From Geodermatophilus obscurus (lineage in GTDB: Bacteria; Actinomycetota; Actinomycetes; Mycobacteriales; Geodermatophilaceae): a stretch of DNA of 64,000 bases. Location of the stretch: positions 243,679 through 307,678 of the forward strand of contig NZ_FOWE01000008.1 of the NCBI RefSeq assembly GCF_900115395.1. The letters are read 5' to 3'. The notes below the pieces were generated by a model. That model had not been told where the DNA came from. It saw only the letters and a program-made list of their open reading frames with translations, and ran no database searches. Positions 16,433-25,677 of this stretch are shown here, one piece after another (the stretch's first letter is position 1; each line of letters opens with the position of its first letter). The position numbers and the translations under genes were made by a program.

Positions 16433-17316
16433 GAGTCGAGCCACTCCGCGGTGAGCTCGCCGGCGGCGACCACCACGGCCGGGCCGTGCAGCACGGTCGT
16501 CCCCGGCGAGACGTCGACGGTCAGCCGGCCGCCGGGGACGTCGACGACGACCGTGCCCTGCTGCGGCCCGTCGGCCCCGGCGGCCAGCGCGGCGTAGGCG
16601 GTGGCGCAGGCGCCGGTGCCGCACGACCGCGTCTCGCCCACCCCCCGCTCGTGCACCCGCAGCCGCACGTGCGCGTCGGCGCCCTCGGCCGGGCGCGCGA
16701 GCACCTGCACGAACTCGACGTTGACGCCGTCGGGGAACAAGGCCGGGTCGACGCCGGGTGGCCGGGTGAGGTCGAGGGCGTCGAGGTCGGCGTCGGTGGC
16801 GCAGACCAGGTGGGGGTTGCCCATGGACACCGCCTGCCCGGCGAACGCCTGCCCGGCGACGGTGGCCTCGCCGCGGCCGAAGGGCCGGGCCGGCCCCATG
16901 TCGACCCAGTAGGTGCCGTCGGGCGACGCACCCACGCGGCGGGGGCCACCGCGGGTGCCGACGAGGACGCCGTCGGCGCAGGCCGCGCGGTCGAGCAGGC
17001 CCTCGGTCACCAGGACGTGCAGGAACAGCCGGATGCCGTTGCCGCACATCTCCGCGTGCGAGCCGTCGGCGTTGCGGTGGTCCATGAACCACTCGCAGTC
17101 GGCGAGGCGGTCGCCGAGGACATCGGGCGCGTCGGGCACGTGCACGCTGCGCACCACCCGCAGGACGCCGTCACCGCCGAGGCCCGAGCGGCGCTCGCAC
17201 AGCCGCCGGACCAGCGCGGCGTCGAGGCGGTCCTCCGGCCAGCGGTCCCCGTCCGGGTCGGGCAGGACGACGAAGTCGTTCTCGGTGCCGTGCCCGAGGA
17301 GGAACCGGTCGCTCAC
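16429..17316 (-). CDS. dapF: diaminopimelate epimerase
   Basis: 295 aa. Converts LL- to meso-diaminopimelate for lysine and peptidoglycan in the cytoplasm. The two catalytic cysteines are in MCGNGIR (~residue 94 region) and SCGTGACATAYA (~residue 230 region), the paired motifs of the PLP-independent epimerase; the substrate loop RNADGSHAEMCGNG is intact. GTG start at 17314-17316 overlaps the miaA stop by 4 bp (GTGA), so the pair is translationally coupled. Confidence 0.96.
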   Translation of the reverse strand: MSDRFLLGHGTENDFVVLPDPDGDRWPEDRLDAALVRRLCERRSGLGGDGVLRVVRSVHVPDAPDVLGDRLADCEWFMDHRNADGSHAEMCGNGIRLFLHVLVTEGLLDRAACADGVLVGTRGGPRRVGASPDGTYWVDMGPARPFGRGEATVAGQAFAGQAVSMGNPHLVCATDADLDALDLTRPPGVDPALFPDGVNVEFVQVLARPAEGADAHVRLRVHERGVGETRSCGTGACATAYAALAAGADGPQQGTVVVDVPGGRLTVDVSPGTTVLHGPAVVVAAGELTAEWLDS

Positions 17317-18245
17317 CGCCCGATCGTACGGCCAGCGAGCAGCTCCCCCACCGCGCCGGCGAGGTCGGGACGGGCGGCGTCGAACCACGTCGTCGTGGCG
17401 TCGCGGCGGAACCAGGAGCGCTGCCGGCGGACGAAGCGGCGGGTGGTGGTGACCGTCCGCTCGCGCGCCTCCTCGGCGGTGAGCTCGCCGGCGAGCTGGG
17501 CGAGCACCTGCGCGTAGCCGAGCGCCCGGGACGCCGTGGGGCCCTCGCGCAGGCCCTTCCCCGCCAGCGCCTCGACCTCGGCGACGAAGCCCGCGGCCCA
17601 CATCCGGTCCACCCGCTGCGCCACCCGGGCGTCGAGCTCGGCGGGCTCCCGGTCGAGGCCGACGACGACCGCCGGGTAGTGCGGGCGCGGCTCGGGGAGG
17701 GTGGCGCGGAAGGGACCGCCGGTCAGCTCCACGACCTCCAGGGCGCGCACGATCCGCCGCCCGTTGCTCGGCAGGACGGCGGCCGCGGCGTCGGGGTCCA
17801 CGGCGGCCAGGCGGGCGTGCAGCGCGGCCGGGCCGGCGTCGGCGAGCTCGGCCTCCAGCCGGGCGCGGACGGCGGGGTCGGTGCCCGGGAAGTCGAGGTC
17901 GTCGAGGACCGCGCGGACGTAGAGACCCGACCCGCCCACCAGCAGCGGCAGCACACCCGCTTCCCGGAGCCGGTCGACCTCGGCGCGCGCCCGGCGGGCG
18001 TAGTCGACGACGGAGGCCGCCTCCCGGACGTGCCAGACGTCGAGCAGGTGGTGCGGCACCCCCCGCCGCTCGGCGGCGTCGGGCTTGGCGGTGCCGATGT
18101 CCATGCCGCGGTAGAGCTGCATGGAATCGGCGTTGACCACCTCGCCGCCGAGCGCCAGCGCCAGCTCGACCGCGAGCGCGGTCTTGCCGGTGGCGGTGGG
18201 CCCGACGACCGCGACGACCGGCGGCCCGCTCAGCTGCTCTGCCAC
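17313..18245 (-). CDS. miaA: tRNA dimethylallyltransferase MiaA
   Basis: 310 aa. Adds the dimethylallyl group to A37 of tRNAs reading UNN codons; MiaB, also in this window, then methylthiolates it. The P-loop GPTATGKTALA is at ~residue 15; NADSMQLYRGMDIGTAKP and LVGGSGLYVRA are MiaA signatures, and the RRFVRRQRSWFRRD segment near the C-terminus binds tRNA. GTG start at 18243-18245 overlaps the end of the upstream gene by 16 bp. Confidence 0.96.
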   Translation of the reverse strand: MAEQLSGPPVVAVVGPTATGKTALAVELALALGGEVVNADSMQLYRGMDIGTAKPDAAERRGVPHHLLDVWHVREAASVVDYARRARAEVDRLREAGVLPLLVGGSGLYVRAVLDDLDFPGTDPAVRARLEAELADAGPAALHARLAAVDPDAAAAVLPSNGRRIVRALEVVELTGGPFRATLPEPRPHYPAVVVGLDREPAELDARVAQRVDRMWAAGFVAEVEALAGKGLREGPTASRALGYAQVLAQLAGELTAEEARERTVTTTRRFVRRQRSWFRRDATTTWFDAARPDLAGAVGELLAGRTIGR

Positions 18246-18925
18246 GCGGCCACCAGGTACCCGACGCCGAACGGCGCCTCGTCGGCGAGCAGCCGGCCGG
18301 TGACCTCCCGGCCGGTCAGCAGGGCGCCGACCGCCCGCCACACCGGCACGCCCGCCGCCAGCAGCCGCGCGCCTTCCGCGGTGTCGAGGGCGGCCAGCGC
18401 CGCGGCGTCCCCGGCGGCCAGGGCGGCGGCGACGGCGGCGTCGAACGGGGCCGCGGCGTCGTCGAGGTGCCCGGGCGCCTTCAGGCTGCGGCGGGCGGAG
18501 CCGTCCCCCATGGCCAGCACCACGACCGGCCCGGGGAGCCCGGCGACGACGCCGGCCAGGTCCTGCGGGCCGACGCCGACCCGCGCGCCGGCGTGCCCGG
18601 TCGCGTCGAGCAGCCAGGCGCCGACGGTCAGGCCCAGGGGTGTCCGCCGGCCGCCCGGGCGCAGGCCGCCGTCCAGTGGCAGCTCGACGTCGACGCCGAA
18701 ACCGCGCAGGTCCCCGCCGTCGCCGGGCCCGTAGCGACCCTCGGCGTCCGGGGCGACGACGACCACCACGTCCGGCCGGGCGGCGAGGACGGCGTCGACG
18801 GCCTCGGCGCAGGCGCCGCGAAGCCCGGCGGTGTCCGCCGCGGCCCGGCCGGCGACCTGCGGCAGCAGCAGCGGGGGGCACGGGCAGAAGGCGACCGAGA
18901 CCGGTCCGGAGGGCGGGCTGCTCAC
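18230..18925 (-). CDS. class III extradiol dioxygenase-like protein of unknown substrate (miaA operon)
   Basis: 231 aa, starting GTG 18923-18925 (VSSPPSGPVSVAFCPCPPLL). The PPLLLPQVAG opening and the VVVVVAPDAEGRYGPG strand-turn recall LigB-type extradiol dioxygenases; the protein is Ala-rich and corresponds in position to Rv2728c of M. tuberculosis, upstream of miaA. Metal-binding histidines of true dioxygenases are not obvious, so catalysis is doubtful. Probably first gene of the unit with miaA and dapF. Confidence 0.7.
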   Translation of the reverse strand: MSSPPSGPVSVAFCPCPPLLLPQVAGRAAADTAGLRGACAEAVDAVLAARPDVVVVVAPDAEGRYGPGDGGDLRGFGVDVELPLDGGLRPGGRRTPLGLTVGAWLLDATGHAGARVGVGPQDLAGVVAGLPGPVVVLAMGDGSARRSLKAPGHLDDAAAPFDAAVAAALAAGDAAALAALDTAEGARLLAAGVPVWRAVGALLTGREVTGRLLADEAPFGVGYLVAAWQSS

Positions 18926-18965
18926 CGCAGCAGTGTCGCGGATGCGGCGTGGGACACTGCGGTGC

Positions 18966-20537
18966 GTGTCGAGCACGGAGAACCCCGGAGCCAGGTCGCA
19001 GCAGGTCCCCGTCCCCGAGACGGCCGGCCCGGACGCGGTCACCCCCGACGCCGGGACGCCCGCCGCGCCCACCCCCGAGGCGGCCGCGCTGGCCGACCCG
19101 ACGGCGGACGGGACGGCCCCGCCGGAGGCCACGGCGGAGGTGCAGCCGGAGGTGCCGGCGACGGTGCCGGCGCCACAGGAGACCTCCCCCACCGAGCAGA
19201 CCGTCGCCGTCCCCGCCGAGCAGACCGTGACCGTCCCCGCCGAGGAGCCCGCCGCGGCCGAGGGCTCGGTGCCCGAGCGGACCGTGCCCGTCCCCGCCCG
19301 GCCGGCTCCCGCCGTGGCGACCGTCTCCGACCCCGCGCAGTGGGGCCGCGTCGACGAGGACGGCACCGTCTACGTGCGCACCGCCGACGGCGAGCGCGCG
19401 GTCGGCTCGTGGCAGGCCGGCGACCCGGCCGCGGGGCTGGCGCACTTCGCCCGTCGCTACGACGACCTCGCCACCGAGGTGTCCCTGCTCGAGGCGCGGC
19501 TGAAGGCGCACACCGGCAACCCGTCGGAGATCCGGGCCAAGGTACAGGCGCTGGCCGACTCCATCCCGACCGCGACGGCCGTCGGCGACCTCGACGGCCT
19601 GGCCGCCCGCGCCCGCGCCATGATCGGGACCGCCGACTCCGCCGCCGCCGAGTCGCGCGCCGAAAAGGCCGCCGCCCGCGCCGCGCAGGTCGCCCGCAAG
19701 GAGGCGCTGGCCGCCGAGGCCGAGCAGATCGCCGCGGAGTCGACGTCGTGGAAGACCGCCGGCGACCGGCTCAAGGCGATCGTCGAGGAGTGGAAGACCA
19801 TCCGCGGCATCGACCGCAAGACCGACGAGGCGCTGTGGTCGCGGTTCGCCGCGGCGCGCGACGCGTTCGGCCGCCGGCGGGGCGCCCACTTCGCCGCGCT
19901 CGACGTCCAGCGCGGCGAGGCCCGCGCGGCCAAGCAGGCGCTCATCGCCGAGGCGCAGCAGCTGTCGACGTCCACCGACTGGGGCCCGACCAGCGCGGCC
20001 ATGCGCTCGCTGATGGACCGCTGGAAGGCCGTGCCCCGCACCGGCCGCGACGGCGACGACGACCTGTGGAAGCAGTTCCGCGCCGCCCAGGACGTCTTCT
20101 TCACCGCCCGCGCCGAGTCCGACAAGGCCCGCAACTCCGAGCAGCTGACCAACCAGCAGGCCAAGGAGGAGCTGCTCGCCGAGGCCGAGAAGCTCGACCC
20201 GACCGGCGACCTGCGGGGCGCGCAGGCGGCGTTGCGGCGCATCCAGGAGCGCTACGACGCGATCGGCCACGTGCCGCGCGGGGCGATGCGCTCGCTGGAG
20301 GACCGCATGCAGGCAGTCGAGCAGCGGATCCGCGGCGCGGCCGACTCCGGGCGGGTGCGCTCGGCGCCGGAGAACCCGATGGTCACCTCGATGCGGGCAG
20401 CGGTCACCAAGGCCGAGGAGCAGCTGGCCAAGGCCGAGGCCGCCGGCGACGCCCGCCGCATCGACGAGGCCAGGGTGAACCTGGCGACCCGCCGCGAGTG
20501 GCTGGCCGAGGCCGAGCGGGCGGCCTCCCGCCGCTGA
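18966..20537 (+). CDS. DUF349-domain protein
   Basis: 523 aa from GTG 18966. The first ~120 residues are Pro/Ala/Thr/Glu-rich (PETAGPDAVTPDAGTP...), then WGRVDEDGTVYVRTADGERAVGSWQAG, then a long, highly charged alpha-helical region with at least three DUF349 repeats (each with W-x-x-x-GDRLKAIVEEWK- or W-x-A-VPRTGRDGDDDLWKQF-type cores). It is probably coiled-coil. The position matches Rv2731. Function unknown; DUF349 proteins are linked to division or stress only loosely. It starts 40 bp from the divergent miaA operon; GACACT seven nt before the GTG could be a leaderless -10. Confidence 0.85.
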   Translation: MSSTENPGARSQQVPVPETAGPDAVTPDAGTPAAPTPEAAALADPTADGTAPPEATAEVQPEVPATVPAPQETSPTEQTVAVPAEQTVTVPAEEPAAAEGSVPERTVPVPARPAPAVATVSDPAQWGRVDEDGTVYVRTADGERAVGSWQAGDPAAGLAHFARRYDDLATEVSLLEARLKAHTGNPSEIRAKVQALADSIPTATAVGDLDGLAARARAMIGTADSAAAESRAEKAAARAAQVARKEALAAEAEQIAAESTSWKTAGDRLKAIVEEWKTIRGIDRKTDEALWSRFAAARDAFGRRRGAHFAALDVQRGEARAAKQALIAEAQQLSTSTDWGPTSAAMRSLMDRWKAVPRTGRDGDDDLWKQFRAAQDVFFTARAESDKARNSEQLTNQQAKEELLAEAEKLDPTGDLRGAQAALRRIQERYDAIGHVPRGAMRSLEDRMQAVEQRIRGAADSGRVRSAPENPMVTSMRAAVTKAEEQLAKAEAAGDARRIDEARVNLATRREWLAEAERAASRR

Positions 20538-20538
20538 C

Positions 20539-20626
20539 GCACGATCAGGTGGGCTCAGCGCCGCGCGTCCTGGCTCACCTCCGACGGTGAGCCAGGACGC
20601 GGCACGATCAGGTCACCTGATCGTGC
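20539..20626. repeat. composite palindromic element (direct + inverted repeats)
   Basis: Three modules: GCACGATCAGGT at 20539-20550; a perfect 15-bp hairpin GCGTCCTGGCTCACC / GGTGAGCCAGGACGC (20565-20579 / 20586-20600, loop TCCGAC); and a near-continuous palindrome GCACGATCAGGT-C-ACCTGATCGTGC (20602-20626). The first 12-mer is therefore present twice directly and once inverted. It starts 2 bp after the DUF349 stop, in the convergent gap with miaB, and could terminate both genes. The strict symmetry suggests a mobile or dispersed repeat. Confidence 0.8.
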
Positions 20627-20659
20627 GCGGGCCCCGTCGCTGACCAGCCGCCGGCTCGC

Positions 20660-22135
20660 TCAGCAGCCGCCGACGGGAGCGAGCGGGGGCGGGACGCCGA
20701 TCCCCGGCATGCCGAGCGGGACGCCGGGCGTCGTCGGGCGGGTGCCGGCCTCGTGCGCGTCGCCGGCGCGGGTGCGCCGGTGCGACAGCAGTGGCCCGTC
20801 GGCGACGAGGTGGTGCGGCGCGGCCCCGGTGACGACGGTCTCGACGACGTCGCCGGGGCGCACCCCCGCGCCGCCGGCGAAGTGCACCAGCCGGCCGTCG
20901 CGGGCGCGGCCGCTCATCCGGCCCGTCCGCGCGTCCTTGCTGCCCTCCCCCGCAGCGGCCAGCAGCTCGACGGTGCGCCCGACCTGCCCCCGGTTCTCCG
21001 CCCAACTGATCTCGTCCTGCAGCGCGGTCAGCCGCAGGTAACGCTCCTGCACGACCTCCTTGGGCAGCTGGCCGTCCATGTCGGCGGCCGGCGTCCCGGG
21101 GCGCTTGGAGTACTGGAAGGTGAAGGCGCTGGCGAACCGCGCCTGCCGGACGACCTCGAGGGTCTGCTCGAAGTCGGCCTCGGTCTCGCCGGGGAAACCG
21201 ACGATGACGTCGGTGGTGATCGCGGCGTCGGGCATCGCGGCGCGGACCCGGTCGATGATCCCGAGGTAGCGGTCCTGCCGGTAGCCGCGGCGCATTCGGC
21301 GCAGGACGTCGTCGGACCCGCTCTGCAGCGGCATGTGCAACTGGTGACAGACGGCCGGCGTCTCGGCCATCGCCTCGATGACGTCGTCGGTGAACTCGCG
21401 CGGGTGCGGGCTGGTGAAGCGGACCCGCTCCAGCCCCTCGATGCGCCCGGTCGCGCGCAGCAGGTCGGCGAAGGCGCCCCGGTCGCGGAACTCCACGCCG
21501 TAGGCGTTGACGTTCTGGCCGAGCAGCGTCACCTCGAGCACGCCCTGGTCGACCAGAGCCTGCACCTCGGCGAGGACATCCCCCGGCCGGCGGTCCCGCT
21601 CCTTGCCGCGCAGCGCCGGCACGATGCAGAACGTGCACGTGTTGTTGCACCCGACGCTGATGGACACCCACCCGGCGTAGGCGGACTCCCGCCGGGCCGG
21701 CAGCGTCGACGGGAACACCTCGAGCGCCTCGGCGATCTCCACCTGGGCCTCGGCGTTGTGCCGCGCGCGCTCCAGCAGCGCCGGCAGCGACCCCACGTTG
21801 TGCGTGCCGAAGACGACGTCGACCCACGGGGCGCGGCGGACGATCTCCCCGCGGTCCTTCTGCGCCAGGCACCCGCCGACGGCGATCTGCATGCCCGGAT
21901 GGGCGTCCTTCACCGGGCGCAGGTGGCCGAGGTTGCCGTAGAGGCGGTTGTCGGCGTTCTCCCGCACCGCGCACGTGTTGAGCACGACGACGTCGGCGTC
22001 CTGGCCCTCCGGTGCGGCGGCGTAGCCGGCGGCCTCGAGCAGCCCGGACAGCCGCTCGGAGTCGTGCACGTTCATCTGGCACCCGTAGGTGCGCACCCGG
22101 TAGGTGCGCGGCGGGCTGGCGAGCTCGGTTCCCAT
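20660..22135 (-). CDS. miaB: tRNA-2-methylthio-N6-dimethylallyladenosine synthase MiaB
   Basis: 491 aa. Radical-SAM methylthiotransferase acting on i6A37 of tRNA. The N-terminal cluster cysteines are in YGCQMN, NTCAVRE and GGCLAQ; the radical-SAM triad is CNNTCTFC; a TRAM domain ends the core. The last ~50 residues ([18 protein letters not shown]...PVGGC) are an extra proline/glycine-rich tail. ATG start at 22133-22135 has no clear ribosome site; TACCCT lies 10 nt upstream, so a very short leader is likely. It diverges from gluA. Confidence 0.96.
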   Translation of the reverse strand: MGTELASPPRTYRVRTYGCQMNVHDSERLSGLLEAAGYAAAPEGQDADVVVLNTCAVRENADNRLYGNLGHLRPVKDAHPGMQIAVGGCLAQKDRGEIVRRAPWVDVVFGTHNVGSLPALLERARHNAEAQVEIAEALEVFPSTLPARRESAYAGWVSISVGCNNTCTFCIVPALRGKERDRRPGDVLAEVQALVDQGVLEVTLLGQNVNAYGVEFRDRGAFADLLRATGRIEGLERVRFTSPHPREFTDDVIEAMAETPAVCHQLHMPLQSGSDDVLRRMRRGYRQDRYLGIIDRVRAAMPDAAITTDVIVGFPGETEADFEQTLEVVRQARFASAFTFQYSKRPGTPAADMDGQLPKEVVQERYLRLTALQDEISWAENRGQVGRTVELLAAAGEGSKDARTGRMSGRARDGRLVHFAGGAGVRPGDVVETVVTGAAPHHLVADGPLLSHRRTRAGDAHEAGTRPTTPGVPLGMPGIGVPPPLAPVGGC

Positions 22136-22256
22136 GGCGCTGACGAGGGTACGGCGCGCGGCCGACGCCCCGTGGCGACCGCGGTGTCGTCACGGCCAGC
22201 GCTGATCCGTTACTGGTTCGTGATGACCTCGGGACCGCGCCGTCCCCCTGCGGCCC

Positions 22257-22262
22257 TAGTGT
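22257..22262 (+). promoter_or_regulatory. leaderless -10 for gluA (TAGTGT)
   Basis: TAGTGT ends 7 nt before the gluA GTG, so transcription would start at or next to the start codon. No ribosome site is present. Confidence 0.55.
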
Positions 22263-22269
22263 CTGCCGC

Positions 22270-23025
22270 GTGACCAGCCAGACCGCCGGAGGACCTCTCG
22301 TCCAGCTCACCGGCGTCAACAAGTGGTTCGGCGACCTGCACGTCCTCCAGGACATCGACCTGGGGATCGACCGTGGCGAGGTGGTCGTCGTCATCGGGCC
22401 CTCGGGTTCGGGCAAGTCCACGCTGTGCCGCACGATCAACCGGCTGGAGTCGATCCAGCAGGGCGAGATCAGCATCGACGGCGAGAAGCTCCCCGAGGAG
22501 GGCAAGGCCCTCGCGCGGCTGCGCAGCGACGTGGGCATGGTCTTCCAGAGCTTCAACCTCTTCGCCCACAAGACGATCCTGCAGAACGTCACGCTGGCGC
22601 CGACCCGCGTGCGCCGGCAGTCCAAGGCACAGGCCGAGCAGCGCGCCCGCGAACTGCTCGAACGCGTCGGCGTCAGCGCCCAGGCCGACAAGTACCCGGC
22701 CCAGCTGTCAGGTGGCCAGCAGCAGCGCGTCGCCATCGCCCGCGCCCTGGCCATGGACCCGAAGGTCATGCTCTTCGACGAGCCGACCTCGGCCCTCGAC
22801 CCCGAGATGATCAACGAGGTCCTCGACGTCATGGTGGGCCTGGCCCGCGACGGCATGACGATGATCGTCGTCACCCACGAGATGGGCTTCGCCCGCAAGG
22901 CGGCCAACCGGGTCGTGTTCATGGACGGCGGCCGGATCGTCGAGGCCGCCGACCCCGAGACCTTCTTCACGGCTCCGCGCTCGGACCGGGCGCGCGACTT
23001 CCTGTCCAAGATCCTCAACCACTGA
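22270..23025 (+). CDS. gluA: glutamate/polar amino-acid ABC transporter, ATP-binding protein
   Basis: 251 aa. Walker [11 protein letters not shown]-loop VFQSFNLF, signature [15 protein letters not shown], Walker [13 protein letters not shown] and H-loop VTHEMGF are all intact, and the sequence is of the GlnQ/GluA subfamily. It powers the permease pair GluC/GluD encoded downstream. First gene of a four-gene operon (spacing to gluB 32 bp). Confidence 0.94.
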   Translation: MTSQTAGGPLVQLTGVNKWFGDLHVLQDIDLGIDRGEVVVVIGPSGSGKSTLCRTINRLESIQQGEISIDGEKLPEEGKALARLRSDVGMVFQSFNLFAHKTILQNVTLAPTRVRRQSKAQAEQRARELLERVGVSAQADKYPAQLSGGQQQRVAIARALAMDPKVMLFDEPTSALDPEMINEVLDVMVGLARDGMTMIVVTHEMGFARKAANRVVFMDGGRIVEAADPETFFTAPRSDRARDFLSKILNH

Positions 23026-23057
23026 CGTCCACGCACCACCGCACCGGGAGGACCCCC

Positions 23058-23948
23058 ATGCGCACCACCCGCAACCTCGCCGCACTGGCGGCGCTCGGCC
23101 TGGCGCTGAGCGCCTGTGCCAGCGAGGCCGGCAACCAGGCGACGGAGTCGGCGGAGAACACCGCCGAGGTGCAGGAGGACGTCGAGTTCGACGCCGGCAC
23201 CACGATGGCGGAGCTCAACGAGGCCGGCGCGATCACCATCGGCACCAAGTTCGACCAGCCCGGCTTCGGCCTGCTCAACCCCGACGGTGTCCCCGAGGGC
23301 TTCGACGTCGAGATCGGCAAGCTGATCGCGGCCGAGCTGGGCATCGCGGCGGAGGAGATCGAGTGGGTGGAGACCGTCTCGGCCAACCGCGAGCCGTTCA
23401 TCCAGAACGGCCAGGTCGACATGGTGATCGCGACCTACACGATCAACGACGCCCGCAAGCAGCTCGTCGACTTCGCCGGGCCGTACTACCTCGCCGGCCA
23501 GGACATCATGGTCGCCGCCGGCAACCCCGAGGGCATCCAGGGCCCCGACGACCTCGCCGGCAAGAACGTCTGCTCGGTCGAGGGCTCGACCCCGGCGCAG
23601 AACATCCGGGACAACTACCCCGAGGCCACGCTGACGCTCTTCGACGTCTACTCGAAGTGCGCCGACGCGCTCACGAACGGCCAGGTCCAGGCGGTGACCA
23701 CCGACAACGTCATCCTCACCGGCCTGGTCGCCGGCAACCCCGAGGGCTTCGAGCTGGTGGGCAACCCGTTCACCGAGGAGCCCTACGGCATCGGCCTGAC
23801 CCTGGGTGACACCGACTTCCGCAACTTCGTCAACGACGTGCTCGAGGAGTCCTTCGAGAACGGCAGCTGGGCCGACGCCTGGGACCGCACGGCCGGTGCG
23901 ATCACCGGCGAGGAGGCCCCGGAGCCGCCGCAGGTCGACCGCTACTGA
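23058..23948 (+). CDS. gluB: glutamate/polar amino-acid ABC transporter, binding lipoprotein
   Basis: 296 aa with a lipoprotein signal peptide (LAALGLALSAC; the Cys is the lipidation site at ~residue 21), so it should be anchored outside the membrane. The mature part is a family-3 periplasmic-binding protein: TIGTKFDQPGFG, GFDVEIGKLIA, ATYTINDARKQLVDFAGPYY, VCSVEGST, then two cysteines (NVCSVEG, YSKCADAL) that may form a disulphide. ATG 23058 with GGGAGGA ribosome site. Confidence 0.94.
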   Translation: MRTTRNLAALAALGLALSACASEAGNQATESAENTAEVQEDVEFDAGTTMAELNEAGAITIGTKFDQPGFGLLNPDGVPEGFDVEIGKLIAAELGIAAEEIEWVETVSANREPFIQNGQVDMVIATYTINDARKQLVDFAGPYYLAGQDIMVAAGNPEGIQGPDDLAGKNVCSVEGSTPAQNIRDNYPEATLTLFDVYSKCADALTNGQVQAVTTDNVILTGLVAGNPEGFELVGNPFTEEPYGIGLTLGDTDFRNFVNDVLEESFENGSWADAWDRTAGAITGEEAPEPPQVDRY

Positions 23949-23954
23949 TGCCGG

Positions 23955-23996
23955 GGCGGGCCGTCGTCCGGGGGATCCCCCGGACGACGGCCCGCC
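23955..23996. promoter_or_regulatory. 42-bp perfect palindrome between gluB and gluC
   Basis: Arms 23955-23975 and 23976-23996 are exactly complementary over 21 bp (centre GGGGGATCCCCC). In mRNA this makes a very stable stem-loop 6 nt after the gluB stop and 27 nt before gluC. Probably a partial terminator or 3'-end stabiliser giving more binding protein than permease. Confidence 0.85.
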
Positions 23997-24023
23997 GTCC
24001 GTCGGACCTCGGGAGGAGGCGCC

Positions 24024-24671
24024 GTGCAGTTCTACGCCGACAACGCGGGCCTGTTCTGGGACGCGTTCCTGACCACGCTCGGGATGTCCGTGCTGGCCGG
24101 GCTGCTCGCCGTCGTGCTCGGCACGCTGCTGGCCGCCTTCCGGGTCAGCCCGATCCTGCCGCTGCGCGGGCTGGCCACCTTCTACGTGGAGACCTTCCGC
24201 AACACCCCGCTGACGGTGGTCTTCTTCTTCATCATCTTCGGGCTGCCGCAGATCGACTTCGTCATCGGCTTCTTCCCCGGCTCGGTCCTGGCCGTCGGCC
24301 TCTACACCGCCGCCTTCGTCTGCGAGGCGGTCCGGTCCGGCATCAACTCCGTGTCCCCGGGACAGGCCGAGGCCGCGCGGGCCCTGGGGCTCACCTTCGG
24401 GCAGTCGCTGCGCCAGGTGGTCCTCCCCCAGGCCTTCCGGACCGTGGTCCCCCCGCTGGGCAACGTGCTGATCGCCATGGTCAAGAACACCTCGATCGCG
24501 GCGGGGTTCTCCGTGAGCGAGCTGAGCTCGCTGCTGCCGCGGCTGGTCAACGCCAACGCCGGTGAACTCGTCCTCGTGCTGGTGGGCGTCGTGGCCTGCT
24601 ACATGGTGATCACGCTGCCTGCGGCCCTGGCCCTCAACCGCATCGAGCGACGGGTGGCGATCCTGCGATGA
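24024..24671 (+). CDS. gluC: glutamate/polar amino-acid ABC transporter permease
   Basis: 215 aa, about five membrane helices, with the HisM-type EAA loop QAEAARALGLTFGQSLRQVVLPQA and the ETFRNTPLTVVFFF motif of polar amino-acid permeases. GTG 24024 after a strong GGGAGGAGG site. It ends in a 4-bp ATGA overlap with gluD, so the two permease subunits are coupled. Confidence 0.93.
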   Translation: MQFYADNAGLFWDAFLTTLGMSVLAGLLAVVLGTLLAAFRVSPILPLRGLATFYVETFRNTPLTVVFFFIIFGLPQIDFVIGFFPGSVLAVGLYTAAFVCEAVRSGINSVSPGQAEAARALGLTFGQSLRQVVLPQAFRTVVPPLGNVLIAMVKNTSIAAGFSVSELSSLLPRLVNANAGELVLVLVGVVACYMVITLPAALALNRIERRVAILR

Positions 24672-25561
24672 GCACCCCGGTCCTCTTCGACCTCCCGGGT
24701 CCCCGGGCGCGGGCCCGGATCCGCATCGCCACCATCGTGGGCGGGCTGCTGGTGCTCGCCGTGATCGCCTTCGTCCTGTGGCGGCTCGGTGGCAACGGCC
24801 AGCTCGATCCGGCGCGGTGGTCGGTGCTGACCGACCCGCGCACCGGCGTGCCGCAGGCGCTGGGCGAGGCGCTCGTGCGGACCCTGCAGGTGGCCGCCGT
24901 CGGCATGGTGCTGGCCACCGCGCTCGGGCTGCTGCTGGCCGTGGGCCGGCTGTCCGACCACCGCTGGCTGCGGATCCCGTCGGCGACGTTCATCGAGTTC
25001 TTCCGGGCCATCCCGCTGCTGGTGGTCATCTTCGCGCTGTACTTCGTGCTGCCGAAGTTCGGTGCCGAGATCAGCGCCTTCGCCGCGCTGACCGGCGGGC
25101 TGGTCCTCTACAACGCCTCGGTGTTGGCCGAGATCTTCCGCGCCGGCATCCTGTCGGTCGACCGCGGCCAGCGCGAGGCCGCCTTCGGGCTCGGCATGCG
25201 CAAGGGCCAGGTCATGACCCTGGTGCTGCTGCCCCAGGCCATCCGCCGGATGCTGCCGGTGCTGGTGGCGCAGCTGGTGGTGCTCCTGAAGGACAGCTCG
25301 CTGGGCTTCATCATCGGCTACTTCGAGCTGCTCCGGCAGGCGCGCAGCCTGGTCGAGTTCTTCACCCCACGCTTCGGCAACGAGTACACCTTCCAGCTCT
25401 ACGTGGCGGCCGGCCTGATCTACATCGTGATCAACGTGCTGCTCTCGCAGGTCGCCAAGTACGTGGAAAAGCGCACCCGCCGCAACCGCAAGACGGCGGC
25501 CACCAGCGAGGTGGCGGCCTCCGCCGAGGCTCCGGTGGGCACGCCGGCCGGACCGGCCTGA
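24668..25561 (+). CDS. gluD: glutamate/polar amino-acid ABC transporter permease
   Basis: 297 aa. A short cytoplasmic N-terminus is followed by a first helix (IVGGLLVLAVIAFVLW), then the permease core with EFFRAIPLLVVIFALYF and the EAA loop QREAAFGLGMRKGQVMTLVL. The C-terminal ~35 residues are basic then Ala/Pro-rich. Last gene of the operon. Confidence 0.93.
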   Translation: MSTPVLFDLPGPRARARIRIATIVGGLLVLAVIAFVLWRLGGNGQLDPARWSVLTDPRTGVPQALGEALVRTLQVAAVGMVLATALGLLLAVGRLSDHRWLRIPSATFIEFFRAIPLLVVIFALYFVLPKFGAEISAFAALTGGLVLYNASVLAEIFRAGILSVDRGQREAAFGLGMRKGQVMTLVLLPQAIRRMLPVLVAQLVVLLKDSSLGFIIGYFELLRQARSLVEFFTPRFGNEYTFQLYVAAGLIYIVINVLLSQVAKYVEKRTRRNRKTAATSEVAASAEAPVGTPAGPA

Positions 25562-25677
25562 CCCGGGGCGGCGGGCCGGGGACACGGGCCGGTCACGGCG
25601 CGCACCTCCGGGCCCGTCGCCCACCCCGCTCGCCCGGGCTCGTCAGACCCGGCCGCGTGCCTGCCGATGGAGCAGGC

